In this document: positions 55,971 through 63,880 of the stretch, piece by piece | Numbering within the stretch: position 1 is the first letter of the stretch | Layout of the letters: each line of letters starts with the position of its first letter | Assembly (NCBI RefSeq): GCF_050632395.1 | Contig: NZ_CP192600.1 | Span: 1,922,001 to 1,986,000, forward strand | Length of the DNA stretch: 64,000 nt | Direction: 5' to 3' | Source of the DNA: JAUYQR01 sp050632395 | Lineage (GTDB): Bacteria; Pseudomonadota; Alphaproteobacteria; Rhodobacterales; Rhodobacteraceae | Position numbers and translations under genes: made by a program | Notes under the pieces: model-generated | Seen by the model: the letters and a program-made list of their open reading frames with translations, nothing else | Databases searched by the model: none | Told to the model about the DNA's origin: nothing

Positions 55971-56861
55971 TCAGGTCTTGCGTGCGCTGGTGGTTTCGCG
56001 GTGCCAGACATAAAGGCCCGCCCCCACGATCACAAGCGCACCGATCATGGTCCAGCGGTCGGGCCATTGGTCGTAGAGTACGATGCCCCAGCCGGTGGCA
56101 AACACGATGCCAAGGTAGGCGAAGGGCGCGACGACTGACGCCTCGGCCATCGAAAAGCTGCGGATGATGCAAAGCTGCGCCCCGGTGCCAAGCGCGCCGA
56201 CAAGGGCGAAGATCGCAAGATCGGCGGCGGGGATCGGTATCCAGACGAAGGGCAGGGCGGCGGTGGCGACCACGGTTCCGAAGAGCGAGGCGTAGAGCAT
56301 CGAGGTCCACGCACTTTCCTGTGCGCCGATGAAGCGGGTGATCAGCGCGTTGCCGGTGTAGCAGACCGCAGCGCCCAGCGGCAGGAGCGCCCAGGGCGAG
56401 AACACGCCGGCGCCGGGGCGGATGATGATGAGCGCGCCGATCAGGGCCACGATCACGCCGGCAAGGCGGCGGGGGCCCAGCCTTTCGCCAAGGAAAAGCG
56501 CCGCGCCAAGGGTGATGAGGACGGGGTTGATGTCGGTCAGCGCGGTGGCTTCGGCGAGGCCGATGTGGGTGAGGCTGAGAAAGAACAGCGTGGTCGCGCC
56601 GAACTGGAACGCGGATCGCGCGACGTGCAGGGCGGGAAAGCGGGTGCGCAGAAGCGGCCCGGTCTGGGCGCGCAGGATCAGAAGCACGATCAGGAACTGG
56701 CCGGCAAACCGCGCCCAGATCACCTGCGGGGCGGGATAGCGGGCGATCAGCCCCTTCGCCGTTGCGTCCATCGCGGTGAAGAGGAGGATCGCGAGGATCA
56801 TCAGCGCAATCCCGCGCGAGACGGGAGAGGCCGGGACGGCCAGGGTGGGAGAGGCTTGCAT
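55971..56861 (-). CDS. EamA-family DMT transporter
   Basis: A 296-residue protein with ten membrane helices in two EamA repeats (ILLFTAMDATAKGLIARYP in the first; a second repeat near the end). DMT exporters move amino acids or metabolites and the substrate is not readable. The ATG at 56861 is chosen; a longer frame to 56906 adds 15 unmatched residues. It precedes the acyltransferase gene. Confidence 0.82.
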   Translation of the reverse strand: MQASPTLAVPASPVSRGIALMILAILLFTAMDATAKGLIARYPAPQVIWARFAGQFLIVLLILRAQTGPLLRTRFPALHVARSAFQFGATTLFFLSLTHIGLAEATALTDINPVLITLGAALFLGERLGPRRLAGVIVALIGALIIIRPGAGVFSPWALLPLGAAVCYTGNALITRFIGAQESAWTSMLYASLFGTVVATAALPFVWIPIPAADLAIFALVGALGTGAQLCIIRSFSMAEASVVAPFAYLGIVFATGWGIVLYDQWPDRWTMIGALVIVGAGLYVWHRETTSARKT

Positions 56862-56947
56862 CGGGATCAAGGGTAGGGGTCGCTGGCGGCGGGGGCAAGG
56901 GGGCACGCGCCTTTTGCGGGCAGCGGGTCAGGAGGTCGCTGGGGCGA

Positions 56948-58030
56948 TCAGTCCTCCTCCTCGGGTTGGACGAGAGTAAGCTCGCCCGACGTCTCAAGCG
57001 AGCGGATGGCGGCGATGATGGCGGTCATCGCCTCTTCGGCGTCGCGGTCCTTGACCTTGCCGCGGGTTGCCATTTCTTCGCGCAGGCCTTGGGACAGGCG
57101 CTGCGATATGTTGGCGAGCAGGAATTCGGCCGCCTCCTCCAGCCCTGGTTTGCCTTGGGCGGCGGCGAAGGCGGTGACCAGCATGGGCTGTTCGACAAGA
57201 CGGGTGATCTTTGGCGCGTCGCGCGGGGCGAGGCGGGCGGGGATGTGGACGAAGGTGAAGATGGCGCGGCGAACCTCGGCGGCGAAGGCGGCATCTTCAG
57301 CCTCGAGACCGGTGAGGACATCTTCGCGGATCAACGCGGGCGAGACGTTCAGGATCGCGCCGACGCGTTCGATGGGGCCGGTGTCAAAGGCGCGAACCGG
57401 CTGGTTGTCGAGATCTGCCAGAAGCGCCACGCCGATGCGGCGGACGGTTTCGGGATCGACATTGCCGGTCATCGACACGGCATAGGCGACGCGGCGGGCT
57501 TTTTCGCCGGGCAGTTTGCCCAGAAGATCGGCAGCCTTGGCGACGGGAAGCTTGGAGAGAAGGACGGCGGCCACCTCAACCGCCTCGTCCGTCAGGGCGG
57601 GCATCAGGCGGTCGACGGGCAGGGCGGTGATCCGGTCCCACGGATCGACCTTCGACGAGGCACCGGCCATGCGGCGCAGGCGCGAGGCGGCGGACTGCGA
57701 GATGTGGCCATCCATCATCGACAGGGCGCCTTCGATCCCGCCGGGGAAGGAGAGGCCGACGGACTCAAGTTCGGCAAGGAACTCTGCCACGACGGTGTCG
57801 AGCGTGGCCCGGTCGATCAGCCGCATCTGGCCCATCTGTTCGGCCAGCGCCGATTGCATGTGGTCAGGCAGCGAGGTGATTGGCAGCGAGGTGCCTTCGG
57901 TCAGAAGGAAGCGGACGATGACGGCGGCTTTTTGCCGGGAATTCAGGCTTTTGCGCGTCTGGGGGCCGGGTATGGCTACGGCGCGCTGGTCGGGGACTAT
58001 TCTAGCGAGTGTAAGCCCGTTCTGCGCCAT
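56948..58030 (-). CDS. FliG-like flagellar motor switch protein
   Basis: A 360-residue protein. The N-terminal half carries FliG features (SRQKAAVIVRFLLTEG near the start, then armadillo-like helices around 130-220 with VEVAAVLLSKLPVAKAADLLGKLP). The C-terminal domain that touches MotA is divergent, and the charged residues used for torque are hard to find. An acidic tail (PEEED) ends the protein. No other flagellar gene is in the window, so this could be an orphan or unusual paralogue. Confidence is for family membership. Confidence 0.75.
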   Translation of the reverse strand: MAQNGLTLARIVPDQRAVAIPGPQTRKSLNSRQKAAVIVRFLLTEGTSLPITSLPDHMQSALAEQMGQMRLIDRATLDTVVAEFLAELESVGLSFPGGIEGALSMMDGHISQSAASRLRRMAGASSKVDPWDRITALPVDRLMPALTDEAVEVAAVLLSKLPVAKAADLLGKLPGEKARRVAYAVSMTGNVDPETVRRIGVALLADLDNQPVRAFDTGPIERVGAILNVSPALIREDVLTGLEAEDAAFAAEVRRAIFTFVHIPARLAPRDAPKITRLVEQPMLVTAFAAAQGKPGLEEAAEFLLANISQRLSQGLREEMATRGKVKDRDAEEAMTAIIAAIRSLETSGELTLVQPEEED

Positions 58031-58087
58031 GCCAGCCCCCGATTCCAATGCTGGACCGAAGGTGGCAGGCGCAGGTTAACGAAAGGC

Positions 58088-58261
58088 TTAGCTGGTCGGG
58101 TTTGCGACGCAGGCGCCCTTGGCTTCGTCCCAGGTGGAGCCCGCCATGCAGGAGGACGCGGTAATCTCCTTGGCCTTCATGTCGGAGCAGCCGCCGCCGG
58201 CAAGGGCAAGGGTGGGGGAGAGGGAGAGGGCAATCACGGCGAGGGTCGTTTTGATCTTCAT
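58088..58261 (-). CDS. Small secreted protein with CxxGxxWDxxxxxC motif
   Basis: A 57-residue protein from the ATG at 58261, which has the strong site AAAGGAGG. The signal peptide is about 1-21 (ending ALAG). The mature part has three Cys (25, 38, 51), the last two in CMAGSTWDEAKGAC. The same pattern with the same spacing occurs in the TPR protein encoded just upstream (58287-58820). No function is known. It is 25 bases downstream of that gene and likely in the same transcript. Confidence 0.75.
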   Translation of the reverse strand: MKIKTTLAVIALSLSPTLALAGGGCSDMKAKEITASSCMAGSTWDEAKGACVANPTS

Positions 58262-58286
58262 GGGTCGTCCTCCTTTGGTTGATGGG

Positions 58287-58820
58287 TCAGTAGGTGTAGG
58301 TCACGCCAGTTTCGATGGCCGAGGCAAGCGAGCGTTCGGCCCAGGTGCCCGCGCCGTCGTTGGCACGGATCGAGGCGAGTTGAAGATTGGCGGCCTCCAA
58401 CTCGTTCATTTCGACCAGAAGCTGGCCGTAATAGCTGCGCGCAAGGATGTTGGCGGGGTCGAGCGCGATGGCGGCCTCATATGCCGCGATGCCCTGTTCG
58501 ATTTGGCCGGATTTGCGCAGGGCAAAGCCACGGTAGGTCATCACGCGCGACGTGTCGCCTTCGACCATCGTGTCGAGGATCGACAGCGCCTCGTCATAGC
58601 GGCCGGCATAGGCCAACTCGCGAACCGCACCATACCGCTGATCGTCGTTCAGGCTGCTGTCTTCGGCCTTGATGCAGGCCTTGGTCTTTTCATCCCAGAC
58701 CTCGCCCTTGGCGCATTCGGTGGTGGTTTCGGTAGGGGTCGGAGGGGTTGCATCCTCAGTCCCCGCTGCGAAGCTGGCGAAAGGCAGGGTGGCGAGGCTG
58801 ACGGCAAGCAGGAAGCGCAT
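58287..58820 (-). CDS. Secreted TPR protein with CxxGxxWDxxxxxC motif
   Basis: A 177-residue protein with a signal peptide (about 1-19). A short acidic Thr/Pro-rich stretch leads to CAKGEVWDEKTKAC (Cys36 and Cys49), and the rest is tetratricopeptide repeats (about 60-160; GRYDEALSILDTMV, GQIEQGIAAYEAAIALDP). It is probably periplasmic. The Cys motif resembles that of the small protein at 58088-58261, suggesting a shared origin or partner. It follows purB's downstream side by about 100 bases on the same strand. Confidence 0.78.
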   Translation of the reverse strand: MRFLLAVSLATLPFASFAAGTEDATPPTPTETTTECAKGEVWDEKTKACIKAEDSSLNDDQRYGAVRELAYAGRYDEALSILDTMVEGDTSRVMTYRGFALRKSGQIEQGIAAYEAAIALDPANILARSYYGQLLVEMNELEAANLQLASIRANDGAGTWAERSLASAIETGVTYTY

Positions 58821-58917
58821 GCGTATTCTCCCGATGGTTGAGAAAAAAGTAGCATGGCGCGTGCAGTTTCAAGGCAATAAAATTGCGCGGTGGGTGCGGC
58901 CCGCGGTCACAGATGCG

Positions 58918-60222
58918 TTATGCGCCGAAAACCCGGGCAAAGATCGTGTCGACATGCTTGGTGTGGTAGCCAAGGTCGAACTTTTCCTCGATCTCGGCGG
59001 GGCTGAGGGCGGCGGTGACTTCGGGATCGGCCAGAAGTTCGGTCTTGAAATCGGCGCCCTGTTCCCAGACTCGCATCGCGTTTCGCTGCACCAGACGGTA
59101 GGCATCCTCGCGGCTGACGCCAGCCTGGGTAAGGGCGAGAAGGACGCGCTGCGACATCACGAGGCCACGGAACTTGTTCATGTTCTTCAGCATGTTGTCA
59201 GGGTAGATCACCAGCTTTTCGATCACGCCCGCCAGACGGTGCAGCGCGAAGTCGAGGGTGATGGTGGTATCCGGCCCGATGGCGCGTTCGACCGAGGAAT
59301 GCGAGATGTCGCGTTCATGCCAGAGCGCCACATTTTCCATCGCCGGAACGACGGACATGCGGACGAGGCGGGCAAGGCCGGTGAGGTTTTCGGTGAGGAC
59401 CGGGTTGCGCTTGTGCGGCATGGCCGACGAGCCCTTTTGGCCGGGGGAAAAGAACTCTTCCGCCTCCAGCACTTCGGTGCGCTGCATATGGCGGATTTCA
59501 GTGGCCACGTTTTCGATGGAGGACGCGATGACGCCGAGGGTGGCGAAGAACATCGCGTGGCGGTCGCGCGGGATGACCTGGGTCGAGATCGGTTCGGGCG
59601 TCAGGCCCAGCATCTTGCAGACGTGTTCTTCGACGCTGGGGTCGATGTTGGCGAAAGTGCCGACCGCGCCGGAAATGGCGCCGGTGGCGATTTCCGCGCG
59701 GGCATTTTCCAGCCGGGCGCGGTTGCGCGACATTTCGGCGTAAAAGCGCGCGAAGGTCAGGCCCATTGTGGTGGGTTCGGCATGGATGCCGTGGCTGCGG
59801 CCGATGCGGACGGTATCCTTGTGCTCATAGGCGCGGGTTTTGAGCGCGGCGAGAACGCGGTCGAGCCCTTTCAGGAGAAGGTTGCTGGCGCGGACGAGCT
59901 GGATGTTCAGCGTGGTGTCCAGAACGTCTGACGAGGTCATGCCCTGATGCACGAAGCGGGCGTCGTCGGCACCGATGTGTTCGGCAAGGTGGGTCAGGAA
60001 GGCGATGACATCGTGTTTGGTGACGGCCTCGATCTCGTCGATCCGGGCGACATCGAAGGTGACGTCCTTGGCCCGCCAGACCGCTTCGGCGTTGGCCTTT
60101 GGGATCACGCCAATGGCGGCTTGGGCATCGCAGGCATGGGCCTCGATCTCGAACCAGATGCGGAACTTGGTTTCGGGGGACCAGAGGGCGACCATTTCGG
60201 GGCGGGAATAGCGGGGGATCAT
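58918..60222 (-). CDS. purB: Adenylosuccinate lyase
   Basis: A 434-residue enzyme of the fumarase/aspartase fold that acts twice in purine synthesis, cleaving SAICAR and adenylosuccinate. Signature motifs are HQGMTSSDVLDT (about 89-100) and the mobile loop GQKGSSAMPHKRNP with the catalytic Ser. The ATG at 60222 is chosen; the frame continues upstream to 60414 without family similarity. Confidence 0.93.
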   Translation of the reverse strand: MIPRYSRPEMVALWSPETKFRIWFEIEAHACDAQAAIGVIPKANAEAVWRAKDVTFDVARIDEIEAVTKHDVIAFLTHLAEHIGADDARFVHQGMTSSDVLDTTLNIQLVRASNLLLKGLDRVLAALKTRAYEHKDTVRIGRSHGIHAEPTTMGLTFARFYAEMSRNRARLENARAEIATGAISGAVGTFANIDPSVEEHVCKMLGLTPEPISTQVIPRDRHAMFFATLGVIASSIENVATEIRHMQRTEVLEAEEFFSPGQKGSSAMPHKRNPVLTENLTGLARLVRMSVVPAMENVALWHERDISHSSVERAIGPDTTITLDFALHRLAGVIEKLVIYPDNMLKNMNKFRGLVMSQRVLLALTQAGVSREDAYRLVQRNAMRVWEQGADFKTELLADPEVTAALSPAEIEEKFDLGYHTKHVDTIFARVFGA

Positions 60223-60300
60223 GGCGGCCTCTGGCTGGCGGACGGGATGGCGACCCCTTAGACTGCGGGACGGAACGGTGCAAGGCTTGGAGGCGCGCGG

Positions 60301-60627
60301 ATGCGAGGTTGGGTGGTGGCGCTGGCGCTGTGGCCGGGGGTGGCAGGGGCCGAGGAGTGGCGCGCGCTGAGCGGGGCGGAGATAAGGTCGGCCCTGAGCG
60401 CGCGGGTGTTGCAATACGAGGACGCAGTGGCGCAGGACTTCTTTGCCGATGGCCGCACGCTGTACGGTGAAAGCTGGGGCCGGTGGCGGGTGGAAGGGGA
60501 TGCCTATTGTTCGATCTGGCCGCCTTCTGACCGGTGGGATTGCCTGGCCGTCGAGGCGCGCGGAATAGACGTCCGATTTCTGGGCGATGGCGAGCCGGTG
60601 GTGGGCAAATACGCCGACTTGCAGTAG
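60301..60627 (+). CDS. Hypothetical exported protein
   Basis: A 108-residue protein with a signal peptide (about 1-17, ending GAEE) and a GGAGG site eight bases before the ATG. The mature part has Cys residues in GDAYCSIWPPSDRWDCL, which could form a disulfide, and a Gly-rich region GRTLYGESWGRWRVEG. I do not recognise a family. It is 21 bases upstream of the EEP-family gene and probably co-transcribed with it. Confidence 0.7.
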   Translation: MRGWVVALALWPGVAGAEEWRALSGAEIRSALSARVLQYEDAVAQDFFADGRTLYGESWGRWRVEGDAYCSIWPPSDRWDCLAVEARGIDVRFLGDGEPVVGKYADLQ

Positions 60628-60647
60628 GCGGCGCGAAAGGGAGCGGC

Positions 60648-61520
60648 ATGAAGGTCTTGCAGTTTGGGTTGAGTGCCGGGGTGGCGGTGGTGTTGCTGTG
60701 TCTGGCGGCGGGCTATCTGGGGCGGCTGCATCCGGCGGGTGACAGTTTCGCGGTATTCCGACCGCAGGGTGCGCTGGCGCTGGTGCTGCTGGCGGGAGGG
60801 GCGGTCATGCTGGCGATGCCGGGGGTGGCAGCGGTGGCGCTAGGGGTGGCACTGATTACGGGCGCGCCGATCCTGCTGTCGCGAGGTGCGGCCGAGGCTA
60901 TGGGGGGCGTGGCCCTTTATCAGAAGAACATGCTCGACAGGAACGACGATCTGGCGGGGCTGGAAGCGGATATCCGGGCGGCGGCGCCCGACATCCTGAC
61001 CTTGCAGGAGGTGTCGGACCCGAACCTGCCGCTGTTGGAACGGCTGGCGGACGTGCTGCCGCATCGCATGTTTTGCACCTTTGAGGATGTTGGCGGCGTG
61101 GCTGTTGCGACGCGGTTTCCTCCGGTGGCGGGCAGCGAGATTTGCGCGCATGGGCTCGCGGCGATGCAGGTGGAAGGGCCAAACGGGCGGGTTTGGCTGG
61201 TGTCGGTGCATCTGAACTGGCCGTGGCCCTACGGGCAGGCGGCGCATCTGAAGCGGCTGTTGCCGGTGATCGAGGGGCTGGACGGGCCGGTGGTGATTGC
61301 GGGCGATTTCAACATGGTGCGCTGGTCGGCGGCGCTGGCCCGGGTGCGGGCAGCGTCGCGGACCACGGCGGTGGGGCCGGTGTTGGGCAGTTACGTCGGG
61401 TTCGGGCCTTGGATGCTGTTGCCGATCGATCAGGTGATGGCGCCGGGGGGCGGCACGGCAGAGGTGCGGCCTCGGCTTGGGTCTGACCATCTGGGCGTGC
61501 TGGCGCGGGTCGGGATCTGA
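60648..61520 (+). CDS. Membrane-anchored endonuclease/exonuclease/phosphatase-family protein
   Basis: A 290-residue protein. The first 85 residues hold about three hydrophobic helices, and the rest is an EEP-type catalytic domain with ILTLQEVSDP (the metal-binding Glu), VHLNWPWP, VIAGDFNMVRWS and the terminal GSDHLGVLA motif (catalytic His). The family hydrolyses nucleic acids, phospholipids or inositol phosphates; a membrane-tethered form with an external domain suggests a periplasmic substrate. AAGGGAG precedes the ATG at 60648. Upstream frames overlap the hypothetical gene and were rejected. Confidence 0.82.
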   Translation: MKVLQFGLSAGVAVVLLCLAAGYLGRLHPAGDSFAVFRPQGALALVLLAGGAVMLAMPGVAAVALGVALITGAPILLSRGAAEAMGGVALYQKNMLDRNDDLAGLEADIRAAAPDILTLQEVSDPNLPLLERLADVLPHRMFCTFEDVGGVAVATRFPPVAGSEICAHGLAAMQVEGPNGRVWLVSVHLNWPWPYGQAAHLKRLLPVIEGLDGPVVIAGDFNMVRWSAALARVRAASRTTAVGPVLGSYVGFGPWMLLPIDQVMAPGGGTAEVRPRLGSDHLGVLARVGI

Positions 61521-61539
61521 GGCGGCACCTTTGGCTGGC

Positions 61540-61585
61540 GGCCGGGGCGCTGCCCCGGGCCCCGGGATACTTTCGGACAGATGAA
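61540..61585. repeat. Rhodobacterales-type intergenic hairpin repeat
   Basis: CCGGGGC (61542-61548), a GCT loop and GCCCCGG (61552-61558) form a hairpin, followed by GCCCCGGGATACTTTCGGA. From memory this GGGGCGCTGCCCC...GGGATAnTT pattern recurs between genes of many Rhodobacteraceae and acts as a bidirectional terminator-like repeat. Only one copy is seen in this window. Confidence 0.45.
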
Positions 61586-61592
61586 TGACCGG

Positions 61593-62930
61593 TCAGGACA
61601 GGAGGCGCGGGTCGAAGGGGTAGGTGGTCAGGTTTTCGTGGCCGGTTTCGGTGATGAGCACCTGATCTTCGAGCTTGATCGAGAAATCACCACCTTCGGG
61701 CGAGATCAGCGCCTCGACGCAGAGGACCATGCCGGGTTGCAGTTCGACGTCGAAGGCTGCGTCGAGGCCCGCGTCGGGGTAGGGTACGAAGGGCCATTCG
61801 TCGCAAAGGCCGACCCCGTGCATCTTGCAGGAGTATTTCTGCCGCCAGTATTGCGCGTCAAGCTGGTGACCGCCGTGGATCAGATCCTTGATCGCGACGC
61901 CGGGTTTGAGCATCGCCATGTTCTGGTCGATGTGGTCGCGGGCGTGGTGCATGGCGGAAATCATCGCGTTGGTCGGGCGCTGGTCACCGACCCACCAGGT
62001 GCGGCTAATGTCGATGCAGATGCCGTAGGCGCCGATCAGGTCGGTGTCGAAGGCGACAATCTCGTTGTTCTGCACGATCCGCGGGCCGCATTCCTGAAAC
62101 CAGGGATTCGTGCGCGGGCCGGAGGCGAGGAGGCGGGTTTCGATCCATTCGCCGCCGCGGCGGATGTTGCCCTTGTGGAGTTCGGCCCAGATGTCGTCTT
62201 CGGAGGTTTTGCCCAAGGGCACGTTTTCGCGGGTGAATTTCTCCATTTCAGCGATCGCGCTTTCGCAGGCGTGGTGGGCGCAGCGCATGGCGAGGATGTC
62301 GTCGGGGCCCTTGATCGCGCGGGTGCGTTCGGTGATGACCTCGCCTTCCAGCACCTCGAAACCGGCGGCTTCGAGCGAGCGCAGGCCGTGGATCATGATC
62401 TTGTCGACGGCGAGGCGGGTGTTGGTGCCGGCGTGGGCACGCATCACCTCGGTCACCTGCTGGGCGAAGCTGTCGGCGTGTAGTTTGGTGTGGTCGCCCG
62501 ACACGTTGTAGAAGAACGACGCACCGGAGCGCAGTTCGGCCACGCGGGGGTTGAAGGTGACGAGGAAGGGGGAGTTCTTGTATTCCCACATCACCATGTG
62601 GCCGTCGGCGCAGAGAAGGCAGGCGCGGAACGGGTTGTGGCTGTTCCAAAGCTGCATGTTGGTGGTGTCGGTGGCGTAGCGGATGTTCAGGGGGTCGAAC
62701 ATCAGAAGGCCGCCAATGTCTTGTTTTTGCAAGGCTTCCGTAAGACGGCGCCAGCGGTAATCGCGCATGGCTTCGAGGTTTGGCGGGGTGAGCCCGGCTT
62801 CGGCCCATTCGGTGAAGGCAAGCTGGGTCGGGCCGATCTCGACGCGGTTGTTGTCGTTCGGTGTGCCGTCGGCAAGGGACGCGCCACGGGTGGGGTCTAT
62901 CTTGCGGGTCTCGGCGTAGTGGTGGTTCAT
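61593..62930 (-). CDS. dddP: Dimethylsulfoniopropionate lyase DddP
   Basis: A 445-residue enzyme of the M24 metallopeptidase fold that cleaves dimethylsulfoniopropionate (DMSP) to dimethyl sulfide and acrylate instead of cutting peptides. The N-terminus (ETRKIDPTRGASLADGTPND) and the metal ligands match DddP at the same residue numbers as in the characterised Ruegeria enzyme, as I remember them: Asp295 and Asp297 in FDTDLIG, Asp307, His371 in MHGVGLCD, Glu406 and Glu421, plus the proposed catalytic base Asp377. AGAGAGG precedes the ATG at 62930; upstream codons to 63131 do not fit. It is divergent from the DUF3445 gene. Confidence 0.9.
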   Translation of the reverse strand: MNHHYAETRKIDPTRGASLADGTPNDNNRVEIGPTQLAFTEWAEAGLTPPNLEAMRDYRWRRLTEALQKQDIGGLLMFDPLNIRYATDTTNMQLWNSHNPFRACLLCADGHMVMWEYKNSPFLVTFNPRVAELRSGASFFYNVSGDHTKLHADSFAQQVTEVMRAHAGTNTRLAVDKIMIHGLRSLEAAGFEVLEGEVITERTRAIKGPDDILAMRCAHHACESAIAEMEKFTRENVPLGKTSEDDIWAELHKGNIRRGGEWIETRLLASGPRTNPWFQECGPRIVQNNEIVAFDTDLIGAYGICIDISRTWWVGDQRPTNAMISAMHHARDHIDQNMAMLKPGVAIKDLIHGGHQLDAQYWRQKYSCKMHGVGLCDEWPFVPYPDAGLDAAFDVELQPGMVLCVEALISPEGGDFSIKLEDQVLITETGHENLTTYPFDPRLLS

Positions 62931-63069
62931 GGCGGCCTCTCTGTTCTGGGCAGCCTCGCGCGGGTGCAGGTTGGGGGCTTGGCTGCCGGCGACGGGTTCG
63001 TGTCGCAAACGGCGGGTTGAAGGCGGAGCGGCGGCGTGGTGAAACGGGCGGATCGAAGGGAGAAGACCC

Positions 63070-63855
63070 ATGCAAGACGCGCCGATCCTGCAATCGCGCC
63101 TGCCGTTTCTGCCGTGGATGGACCCGCGCACGAAGCGGTTGCCGGGGATATTGCCGGTGGAAGGGGACGAGTGGCTGCGGGTGGATGACGCCTTCGGCGC
63201 GCAGATGGCGCTGCGCGACCGGCTGATTGCGGAACGGCGGGAGGCGGTTCACGCCGTGACTGCGGATGGTATGGCAGGTGTATGGGAGTTGTATGGCACA
63301 GTGCTGGCAAGACTGGCGCAGACGCCGGGGTATCGGGTTGGGCAGACGTCGGTGATGCGGCCGGATGGGGTGGAAGTGGCGCTGGATCCGGCCGCACCGC
63401 TGGCGACCCTGGGGCGATTGGTGCAGGAAGATCTTTGCCTGATGGAGGCGCGGGGCGAGGAGTATGTGTTGACCGGCGCGATCCTGTGTTTTCCGGCAAG
63501 CTGGACGCTGGCGCAGAAGATCGGGCGGCCGATGACGGGAATTCACGAGCCGGTAACGCCCTACACCGAGGATATTGCACGCCGTGTGCATCGGCTGTTC
63601 GAGGCGATCCGGCCGGAGCAGCCTTTGTGGCGGATGAATTACCTGACCTATGACGATTTCGTGCTGCACCAGCCGAGGCTGGAGGGCGAGCGGCGGCCGA
63701 GGCCGGAGGGGCATGTCTTTGTGCGCTGCGAACGGCAATGTCTGGTGCGGCTGCCGGTCACAAGGGCTGTGGTTTTCACCATCCATACCTATGTGGTGGA
63801 GGCGAACACGCTGACCGAAGCGGAGTTCGCAGCACTGCGCGAGGCGGTGCATTGA
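63070..63855 (+). CDS. DUF3445 / haem-dependent oxidative N-demethylase-like protein
   Basis: A 261-residue protein matching DUF3445 (HODM alpha-like). The family member studied in Pseudomonas is a haem-dependent oxidative N-demethylase that acts on dimethylamine or N-methyl groups. Seen here are LPFLPWMDPRTKRLPGILPV near the start, LVQEDLCLMEARGEEYVLTGAILCFPASW, and HEPVTPYTEDIARRV. The ATG at 63070 lies 139 bases from the dddP ATG in divergent orientation. A role in methylated-amine or DMSP-derived methyl metabolism is inferred from the neighbourhood. No reductase partner is visible before the window ends. Confidence 0.83.
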   Translation: MQDAPILQSRLPFLPWMDPRTKRLPGILPVEGDEWLRVDDAFGAQMALRDRLIAERREAVHAVTADGMAGVWELYGTVLARLAQTPGYRVGQTSVMRPDGVEVALDPAAPLATLGRLVQEDLCLMEARGEEYVLTGAILCFPASWTLAQKIGRPMTGIHEPVTPYTEDIARRVHRLFEAIRPEQPLWRMNYLTYDDFVLHQPRLEGERRPRPEGHVFVRCERQCLVRLPVTRAVVFTIHTYVVEANTLTEAEFAALREAVH

Positions 63856-63880
63856 AACGGCAGATAAGCGGGGTAACAGG

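Noticed and set aside
61593..62930. Annotation of the M24-fold gene as a proline dipeptidase
   Set aside because: The N-terminal region and the numbered metal/catalytic residues match DddP, a DMSP lyase.
62248..63852. A 534-residue reverse frame across dddP and the HODM-like gene
   Set aside because: It contains no motifs, is His/Arg/Pro rich, and is contradicted by DddP and DUF3445 in other frames.
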